From positions 1 through 11,909 of the forward strand of contig JAKQWJ010000326.1 of NCBI GenBank assembly GCA_029562045.1: 11,909 nucleotides of DNA, read 5' to 3'. How positions within the stretch are numbered: position 1 is the first letter of the stretch; the number at the start of each line of letters is the position of its first letter. The stretch is from Spirochaetota bacterium. Its GTDB lineage: Bacteria > Spirochaetota > Spirochaetia > DTKZ01. A program made the translations under genes and the position numbers. The notes under the pieces were generated by a model. That model saw only the letters and a list, made by a program, of their open reading frames with translations. It was not told the origin of the DNA and made no database searches. Below are positions 7,877 to 11,909 of this stretch, piece by piece.

Positions 7877-8106
7877 TCTTCTTCCGAAACCCCGAAACAG
7901 ATCATAAAAACCTGTTTAATCATTACAATTAAAAGAGTTGCTTCATTTTTCCCCATGAGGAAACGGGCGCGCCGTCCGCCGTTCAGAGGCGCCGATCCGG
8001 ATCGGCTGGGAAAATATTTCCGCCGGTGGCGGACGTGGGTAATTATTTCTCATTTTCCCGCTTCCCGAATACGGCCCGCATGACTCCTCCCCGCCGCCCC
8101 CCGGCC

Positions 8107-8135
8107 TTTTCACCCTCCCCTCAATCCGATACACT
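8107..8135 (+). promoter_or_regulatory. Sigma70-like promoter of lipB-lipA, apparently leaderless
   Basis: TTTTCA (8107-8112), a 17-nt spacer and TACACT (8130-8135) end 6 nt before the GTG at 8142. The intervening bases GGGGAG touch the start codon, too close to act as a normal Shine-Dalgarno. Confidence 0.6.
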
Positions 8136-8141
8136 GGGGAG

Positions 8142-8810
8142 GTGAAGCTCGCCATCGTGGACGCGGGGCTCCTGGAATACGGGAAGGCCCTGGAATACCA
8201 GAAGGAAATCCGGACGGCGCGCCTGGCAGGCCTTTGCCCCGACACGCTGATCCTCCTGGAGCACCCCCCGGTGATAACCCTGGGCCGCCGCGGGGGGACG
8301 CAGGACGTTCTCATCTCCCCGGAGGCGGCCTCCCGGGCGGGGGTCCAGGTGTTTCCCATCGACCGGGGGGGCGAGGCCACCTACCACGGCCCGGGGCAGC
8401 TGGTGGGTTACCTGATTTTCGATCTCGCCGTCGCCGGGGGGAGCGTCAAGCGGTTCGTGCACCTCCTGGAAGAGGCCCTGATCCGGACGCTGGAGAGGGG
8501 CTGGGGAATCCGGGCCGGACGCAGCGCGGAGCACCGGGGCGTCTGGGTGGGGGACGAGAAGATCGCCGCCCTGGGTCTCTCGGTTTCCCGCAGGGTCACC
8601 ATGCACGGCTTCGCCCTCAACGTGACCACCAACCTGGATCATTTCCGCTGGATCGTGCCCTGCGGCATCCGCGACAGGGGGGTGACCTCCCTGGCGCGCC
8701 TCACCGGAGGGCCGGTGTCCATGGACACGGTGAAGGACGAGGTGGCCCGGGAAATCATCGCCGTCTACGGGTTCGATCCCGATCCCGAAAGGAAAACCCA
8801 TGCCGGATAA
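8142..8810 (+). CDS. lipB: Octanoyl-[acyl-carrier-protein]:protein N-octanoyltransferase LipB
   Basis: The 222-residue enzyme moves octanoate from acyl-carrier protein onto the lipoyl-domain lysine of 2-oxoacid dehydrogenases or glycine-cleavage H protein, the first step of endogenous lipoate synthesis, in the cytoplasm. Visible signatures are RGGEATYHGPGQ (75-86) and GVWVGDEKIAALG with catalytic Lys140. HGFALNVTTNL (155-165) and IVPCGI with catalytic Cys174 follow. The length is typical. The start is GTG: it gives the expected N-terminus and the promoter ends 6 nt before it. The stop codon overlaps the start of lipA by 11 nt, so the two are co-expressed. No lipoate-bearing enzyme gene is in the window. 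Confidence 0.96.
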   Translation: MKLAIVDAGLLEYGKALEYQKEIRTARLAGLCPDTLILLEHPPVITLGRRGGTQDVLISPEAASRAGVQVFPIDRGGEATYHGPGQLVGYLIFDLAVAGGSVKRFVHLLEEALIRTLERGWGIRAGRSAEHRGVWVGDEKIAALGLSVSRRVTMHGFALNVTTNLDHFRWIVPCGIRDRGVTSLARLTGGPVSMDTVKDEVAREIIAVYGFDPDPERKTHAG

Positions 8811-9816
8811 AACCGTCCTCCGCCCCGGAAGCGGCGCCCCCATCCTCCGCAAACCGGACTGGCTCAAGCTGCGGGTCCGCTGCGGCGCCAATCTGAGCGC
8901 CGTCAACGAAATCCTGGAACGCCACGCCCTGAACACGGTCTGCACGGAGGCGAACTGCCCCAACAGGATGGAGTGCTACAACAAGCGCACCGCCACCTTC
9001 ATGATCCTGGGCGCGATCTGCACCCGGAACTGCGCCTTCTGCAATGTCACTCCCGGCCGGCCCGAAAACCTCGACCCGGACGAACCCCGCCGGCTCGCCC
9101 TGGCGGCGAAGGAAATGGGTCTCCGGTATGTGGTCGTCACCTCCGTCACCCGGGACGACCTTCCCGACGGCGGATCCGGCCACTTCGCCGCGGTCATCCG
9201 GGAGCTGAAGGCCCGGATCCCCGGGGTGATGGTGGAAGTCCTGATTCCCGATTTCCAGGGCGACGGGGAAGCCCTCCGTCGGGTCGTCCAGGCGGAGCCG
9301 GACGTCCTGAACCACAACCTTGAGACCGTTCCCCGGCTGTACCGGGACGTGCGGCCCCGGGCGGTGTACCACCGGTCGCTGAAGCTGCTGGAGCGGGCGA
9401 AGGCCTTTTCCCTCCCGGCCCCGGCGGAGGAGACCCGGCCTTCCCCGGCGATCGCCCCTTCCATCTCCCCGGCGGAGCGGGAGGACGGGAGCCCCTCCGG
9501 AACCCTCGGGCGGCTGCAAACCAAGTCCGGCATCATGGTGGGCCTGGGGGAAACCACCGAAGAAGTCCATGAGGTCCTCCGGGATTTACGGAAGGCGGAC
9601 TGCGACTTCCTCACCATCGGCCAGTACCTGGCGCCGTCGAAGGAGCATTACCCGGTGGCGGAATACGTGGATCCCGCTGTCTTCGCCGGATACCGCCGCT
9701 ACGCCCTGAGCCTGGGCTTCCGGGGCGTCGCCGCGGCCCCCTTCGTCCGCAGTTCATACAACGCCGCGGAGATGACGGGCCGCAACGCGGAATCCGGGGG
9801 CTGCCGGGACGTGTGA
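8800..9816 (+). CDS. lipA: Lipoyl synthase LipA (radical SAM) with an unusual internal insertion
   Basis: The 338-residue radical-SAM enzyme inserts two sulfur atoms into the octanoyl group placed by LipB. All iron-sulfur ligands are present. The auxiliary cluster has CTEANCPNRMEC (Cys48, Cys53, Cys59). The SAM cluster has CTRNCAFC (Cys74, Cys78, Cys81). The C-terminal RSSY motif (317-320) supplies the Ser ligand. Other family motifs are TSVTRDDLPDGG, NHNLETVPRLY and SGIMVGLGE. Between SLKLLERAK (193-201) and TKSGIMVGLGE (241-251) sits a stretch of about 39 residues, rich in Pro, Ala, Ser and Glu, where Escherichia coli LipA has about 9. This makes the protein longer than usual; the frame is intact. 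The ATG at 8800 overlaps lipB and has AAAGGA 6 nt upstream. It ends convergently with the protease gene. Confidence 0.95.
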   Translation: MPDKTVLRPGSGAPILRKPDWLKLRVRCGANLSAVNEILERHALNTVCTEANCPNRMECYNKRTATFMILGAICTRNCAFCNVTPGRPENLDPDEPRRLALAAKEMGLRYVVVTSVTRDDLPDGGSGHFAAVIRELKARIPGVMVEVLIPDFQGDGEALRRVVQAEPDVLNHNLETVPRLYRDVRPRAVYHRSLKLLERAKAFSLPAPAEETRPSPAIAPSISPAEREDGSPSGTLGRLQTKSGIMVGLGETTEEVHEVLRDLRKADCDFLTIGQYLAPSKEHYPVAEYVDPAVFAGYRRYALSLGFRGVAAAPFVRSSYNAAEMTGRNAESGGCRDV

Positions 9817-9823
9817 TCGGTCC

Positions 9824-9857
9824 CGGCGCGGGAGAGGTTGCCCCCCTTTCCGCGCCG
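9824..9857. terminator. Hairpin between convergent lipA and M48 protease genes
   Basis: CGGCGCGG (9824-9831) pairs with CCGCGCCG (9850-9857) as a perfect 8-bp stem around an 18-nt loop. It fills the 57-nt gap between the two stop codons. There is no U-tract, so a termination role is inferred from position. The direct repeat CGCCGACCCCC follows (9853-9863 and about 9864-9874). Confidence 0.4.
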
Positions 9858-9873
9858 ACCCCCCGCCGACCCC

Positions 9874-11139
9874 CTACAACGCCGCCTGCTCCGTCCCGAC
9901 CCTGCGCAGGGCCGCCAGACGCTCCGCTGTGGTGGGGTGGGAATAGTGGTAGAAGCTGTACCAGGGGTGGGGGCTCAGGTTGGTCAGGTTGTCCCGGCCC
10001 AGGGTCAGGAGGGCCTCTCCCAGGGCCGCGCCGCAACCCGCCCGGGCGGCGTAGGCGTCCGCCTCGTATTCATGGGCCCGGGAGAATGAGGACAGGAGGG
10101 GGTTCAGAAAAAAGGTGAAGGGGCCGGAGCAGAAGCTCAGGATCACCAGAAGCGCCGGATCGCCCGGCCCGGAGAACCCGAAAGCGGTGTAGAGGGGCGG
10201 CCAGTTCCGGGCGGCGGCCAGAACGGCGAAGGCCGCCAGCATAAGCGCCAGGGAGAGGCCCAGCATGCGGTGCAGGTGCCTCTTTTTTTCGTGGCCGATC
10301 TCGTGAGCCAGGACCGCCGCCACCCCCTCCTCGGGCAGGGAACTCAGCAGCGTGTCGAACAGGACGATCCTCTTCGCCGCCCCCAGACCGGTGAAATATG
10401 CGTTGGAATGCCGGGACCGACGGGACCCGTCCATGACGAAGATACCCCGGGTCTTGAACTCCAGAAGCCCCGCCAGGCGGAGAATCTTCTCCTTCAGGCT
10501 CCCCTCCGGCAGAGGGGTGAAGGTGTTGAACAGCGGGGCCACCACCAGGGGGTACAGCAGGGTCATCACCAGCTGAAAGGCGGCGGTGAAGAGAAAGGCA
10601 TACACCCACCAGAGCCCACCGGCGGCGTCCATGAAAAGAAACAGGACCCAGAGGAGCGGAAAGCCCAGAACCCCGGAGATCAGCAGCCCCTTCACCAGAT
10701 CCGCGGCGAAAAGCCGGGGCGTCATTTTGTTGAAACCGTGCCTCTCTTCGATGACGAACTGGGAGTACAAGGCGAAAGGAAGAGACAGCAGTCTGAAGAT
10801 CAGGGATATCAGGGCGATGTACAGGATCCCCCGGAGGCGGGGGTTCAGGGACGGGGCGTCGACCAGATCCCGGATTCTTCCCAAAGCGCCGGAAAGGACC
10901 ATGAAAAGAACGAAGGCGGAAGAGACAAGTCCGGCGATGAGGGAAAAACTTCCCCGGTCCCGGGTGTAGGAGGCGGAACGCTTCCAGGTCCCTTCGTCCA
11001 CCAGCCCGGCAAAGGTCTCCGGGACCCGGGAGGAGTTGACCCGGACATGCCTCAGGTTGAGGAGGGAGATCAGGGACTCCCACCCGGTTTGCAGAAAAAA
11101 GAAGACCACATAGAGGGCTCTCAGACTTTCGGCTTTCAT
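9874..11139 (-). CDS. M48-family (Ste24/CAAX-protease-like) integral-membrane zinc metallopeptidase
   Basis: A 421-residue multi-pass membrane protease of the Ste24 branch of M48. The zinc site is AHEIGHEKKRH with His279, Glu280 and His283; the third ligand region is SRAHEYEADAYAA (353-365). The family C-terminal motif SFYHYSHPTTAERLAAL (395-411) is present. Hydrophobic segments include about 66-83, 104-124, 150-170, 176-200, 291-310 and 327-346, fitting the membrane-chamber architecture of Ste24. Bacteria have no CAAX prenylation, so the bacterial role is probably membrane-protein quality control; the substrate is unknown. The ATG is supported by a promoter whose -10 ends 9 nt upstream; no Shine-Dalgarno. 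The gene lies downstream of the zinc-ribbon gene but a terminator intervenes. Confidence 0.94.
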   Translation of the reverse strand: MKAESLRALYVVFFFLQTGWESLISLLNLRHVRVNSSRVPETFAGLVDEGTWKRSASYTRDRGSFSLIAGLVSSAFVLFMVLSGALGRIRDLVDAPSLNPRLRGILYIALISLIFRLLSLPFALYSQFVIEERHGFNKMTPRLFAADLVKGLLISGVLGFPLLWVLFLFMDAAGGLWWVYAFLFTAAFQLVMTLLYPLVVAPLFNTFTPLPEGSLKEKILRLAGLLEFKTRGIFVMDGSRRSRHSNAYFTGLGAAKRIVLFDTLLSSLPEEGVAAVLAHEIGHEKKRHLHRMLGLSLALMLAAFAVLAAARNWPPLYTAFGFSGPGDPALLVILSFCSGPFTFFLNPLLSSFSRAHEYEADAYAARAGCGAALGEALLTLGRDNLTNLSPHPWYSFYHYSHPTTAERLAALRRVGTEQAAL

Positions 11140-11148
11140 GGCGGGTCC

Positions 11149-11177
11149 AAGTTACTATGGAAGAGGGAAAGGAGCAA
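11149..11177 (-). promoter_or_regulatory. Sigma70-like promoter of the M48 protease gene, nearly leaderless
   Basis: On the minus strand TTGCTC (11172-11177), a 17-nt spacer and TAACTT (11149-11154) end 9 nt before the ATG, predicting a 5' leader of about 2-3 nt. No Shine-Dalgarno. The -35 box abuts the U-tract of the upstream terminator. Confidence 0.6.
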
Positions 11178-11178
11178 C

Positions 11179-11208
11179 AAAAAAGGAGCGCGCCGTCGAG
11201 GCCGCTCC
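11179..11208 (-). terminator. Intrinsic terminator of the zinc-ribbon gene
   Basis: On the minus strand GGAGCG (11208-11203) pairs with CGCTCC (11190-11185), extended inside by GCC/GGC with one bulged base, followed by six T (11184-11179). A second imperfect hairpin (CTGCGG at 11225-11230 with CCGCAG at 11259-11264, plus inner pairing around the loop AAAC) precedes it in the same 3' untranslated region. Confidence 0.85.
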
Positions 11209-11279
11209 TCTGCACGAATAGCCTCTGCGGGTCCGGCCACGATGCGAAACCGCACCGGCCGCAGCGCCGGGCGGTCGCC

Positions 11280-11477
11280 TTACGCGCCCACCATCCCTTC
11301 GATCTGCCTCTTTCCACTGGCCAGGGCGGCCTTGCACTGCTTGCAGATCGCCACCTTTTTCTCGCCCGCGGCGACTTCGTAGACCACCTTGACCCCGGTC
11401 CTCTTGCAGACCGGGCACTCTCCGCGGCCTCTATTGAGCTGGGTGCGGATCCCCGCCCCCCTGTGGGCTTTCGACAT
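11280..11477 (-). CDS. Small basic zinc-ribbon protein (65 aa)
   Basis: A 65-residue protein with two knuckles, CPVC (21-24) and CKQC (45-48), spaced like a zinc ribbon, preceded by a basic Gly/Arg/His-rich N-terminus (MSKAHRGAGIRTQLNRGRG). The composition resembles small ribosomal or RNA-binding zinc-ribbon proteins, but I cannot match it to a named ribosomal protein. I have a vague memory of similar conserved hypothetical proteins in spirochaetes, unverified. I place the start at the ATG at 11477, not the frame opening at 11567, because GGAGGA lies 6 nt upstream and a near-consensus promoter precedes it. It is monocistronic, with the strongest expression signals in the window plus an intrinsic terminator, suggesting abundant expression. 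Function unknown. Confidence 0.85.
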   Translation of the reverse strand: MSKAHRGAGIRTQLNRGRGECPVCKRTGVKVVYEVAAGEKKVAICKQCKAALASGKRQIEGMVGA

Positions 11478-11483
11478 GCATCG

Positions 11484-11489
11484 TCCTCC
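11484..11489 (-). promoter_or_regulatory. Shine-Dalgarno of the zinc-ribbon gene
   Basis: On the minus strand GGAGGA ends 6 nt before the ATG at 11477. It supports the short 65-residue product over the longer in-frame reading. Confidence 0.85.
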
Positions 11490-11502
11490 AATCAGATGGG
11501 TG

Positions 11503-11531
11503 ATACTACGAAAAAGACGGCCTTTCGTCAA
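11503..11531 (-). promoter_or_regulatory. Near-consensus sigma70 promoter of the zinc-ribbon gene
   Basis: On the minus strand TTGACG (11526-11531), a 17-nt spacer and TAGTAT (11503-11508). The start is expected near 11496, giving a leader of about 19 nt with a good Shine-Dalgarno. Confidence 0.8.
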
Positions 11532-11616
11532 GCCGCCTCTCCGCCCGGCCGCGGTCCCTGCCTGCATGGGGTCCTCAGGCGAAGCCGTCGGGTCGGTGCG
11601 CCCCCACCGGGCCGGG

Positions 11617-11909
11617 TCAAACCCGGATGGGATACTCCCCGAAGTCCCGCACCGCCCGGCGCATGGCCCGGTAGTTCTCCAGCTTCGAACCCGGCTGCAG
11701 CACGTTGCTGGTGGTCACCACCAGCCCGCCCCCCCGGGCGGCGCCGCTTATGGCGGCCCGGATTTCCTCCCGGACCTGTTCCGGAGTCCCCTCGATGAGG
11801 GTGTCGCAGTTGGCCCCGCCGAAAAAACAGAGCCTTCCCCCATAAGCCTGTTTCAGCTTTCCCAGATCCATCCCGATATTGGTCTGGATCCCGTGCCAGG
11901 CGTCCACTC
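11617..11909 (-). CDS. Uroporphyrinogen decarboxylase-like (URO-D/MtaA superfamily) protein, C-terminal part only
   Basis: The reading frame is open to the right edge, so the N-terminal part lies outside the window; only about 96 C-terminal residues are present. DLGKLKQAYGGRLCFFGG (about 15-32), GTPEQVREEIRAAI and the final-strand region GGGLVVTTSNVLQPGS followed by ENYRAMRRAV match the C-terminal half of the URO-D superfamily barrel. This family holds true HemE and many methyltransferase-like proteins (MtaA, CmuA and corrinoid-protein partners). From this fragment I favour the methyltransferase-like branch, because such proteins commonly carry this SSN-x-x-x-PG-type ending, but I cannot exclude others. 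Its start codon and operon are not visible. It ends about 85 nt before the zinc-ribbon promoter. Confidence 0.85.
   Translation of the reverse strand, partial: VDAWHGIQTNIGMDLGKLKQAYGGRLCFFGGANCDTLIEGTPEQVREEIRAAISGAARGGGLVVTTSNVLQPGSKLENYRAMRRAVRDFGEYPIRV

Larger units (their letters stand above)
7821..8141. other. 321-nt divergent regulatory region between the exported-protein gene and lipB
   Basis: No gene is supported here. Going away from the exported-protein gene it holds: its leader and sigma54 promoter; AAACAG (7895-7900)-N11-CTGTTT (7912-7917); TTTAAT (7915-7920)-N7-ATTAAA (7928-7933); an AT-rich stretch to about 7960, unlike the rest of the window; the perfect 16-bp palindrome GCCGATCCGGATCGGC (7991-8006); GGAAA-ATA-TTTCC (8009-8021); CCGCC-GGT-GGCGG (8020-8032); and the lipB promoter. 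The palindromes are candidate binding sites for the NtrC-type activator or for DNA-bending proteins. Confidence 0.75.

Noticed and set aside
7821..7877. Upstream in-frame ATGs at 7877 and 7832 for the exported-protein gene
   Set aside because: The 7877 start would place the sigma54 promoter and Shine-Dalgarno inside the gene and bury the signal peptide; the ATG at 7820 follows GGAGG at ideal spacing.
7871..8083. 70-codon plus-strand open frame in the divergent regulatory region
   Set aside because: No ribosome-binding site or recognisable domain, it opposes the sigma54 promoter region, and it crosses several palindromes.
10070..11491. Minus-strand frame (473 codons) overlapping the M48 protease and zinc-ribbon genes, and a plus-strand frame at 10270-11382
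   Set aside because: The M48 frame carries HExxH and all family motifs and the zinc-ribbon frame carries both CxxC knuckles. These alternatives are Pro/Gly/Arg-rich and run through a terminator and promoters.
11478..11567. Upstream start at 11567 for the zinc-ribbon gene
   Set aside because: It would run through a near-consensus promoter and the GGAGGA ribosome-binding site; the 30 extra residues show no conserved character.

Overview
This is a GC-rich, gene-dense bacterial chromosome segment with no mobile elements, tRNA/rRNA genes or CRISPR arrays that I can see. The gene set is an anaerobe-type [FeFe] hydrogenase, a transmembrane chemoreceptor, a sigma54-type two-component system, lipoate synthesis, a Ste24-like protease and a uroporphyrinogen-decarboxylase-like protein. 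This fits an anaerobic or fermentative, motile, diderm bacterium. The style of the chemoreceptor and of the small zinc-ribbon protein makes me lean to a high-GC spirochaete, but that is an inference from memory and not proven here.

Layout, left to right. (i) 2-964 (+) is the C-terminal two thirds of the H-cluster domain of an [FeFe] hydrogenase, cut by the window edge, ending convergently at a strong hairpin with a DedA membrane protein (1001-1633, -). (ii) A compact divergent promoter region drives dedA leftward and a 719-aa dCache chemoreceptor rightward (1740-3899). A block of stacked GC hairpins (3901-4016) separates the receptor from the convergent DJ-1/PfpI gene (4041-4586, -). (iii) 4616-7257 (-) is a histidine kinase and NtrC-type response regulator pair with an ATGA start/stop overlap. 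Upstream of it, beyond a textbook terminator, lies a gene for a small exported Gly/Arg-rich protein (7332-7820, -) with an almost perfect sigma54 promoter. (iv) lipB-lipA (8142-9816, +) overlap by 11 nt; LipA carries an unusual Pro/Ser-rich insertion. (v) An M48 Ste24-like protease (9874-11139, -), a 65-aa zinc-ribbon protein (11280-11477, -) and the C-terminal end of a uroporphyrinogen-decarboxylase-like protein (11617 to the right edge, -) complete the window.

Two things stand out. First, the kinase, the sigma54 activator and the sigma54-promoter gene form a self-contained regulatory unit whose output is an exported protein I cannot assign. The 321-nt region upstream of that gene is full of palindromes that could be activator sites. 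Second, six different transcription units have a sigma70-like -35/17-nt/-10 promoter whose -10 box ends only 6-9 nt before the start codon, with no Shine-Dalgarno sequence at a usable distance. This implies that leaderless mRNA is common in this organism. The zinc-ribbon gene, the sigma54 target and the internal gene lipA instead have recognisable Shine-Dalgarno sequences.
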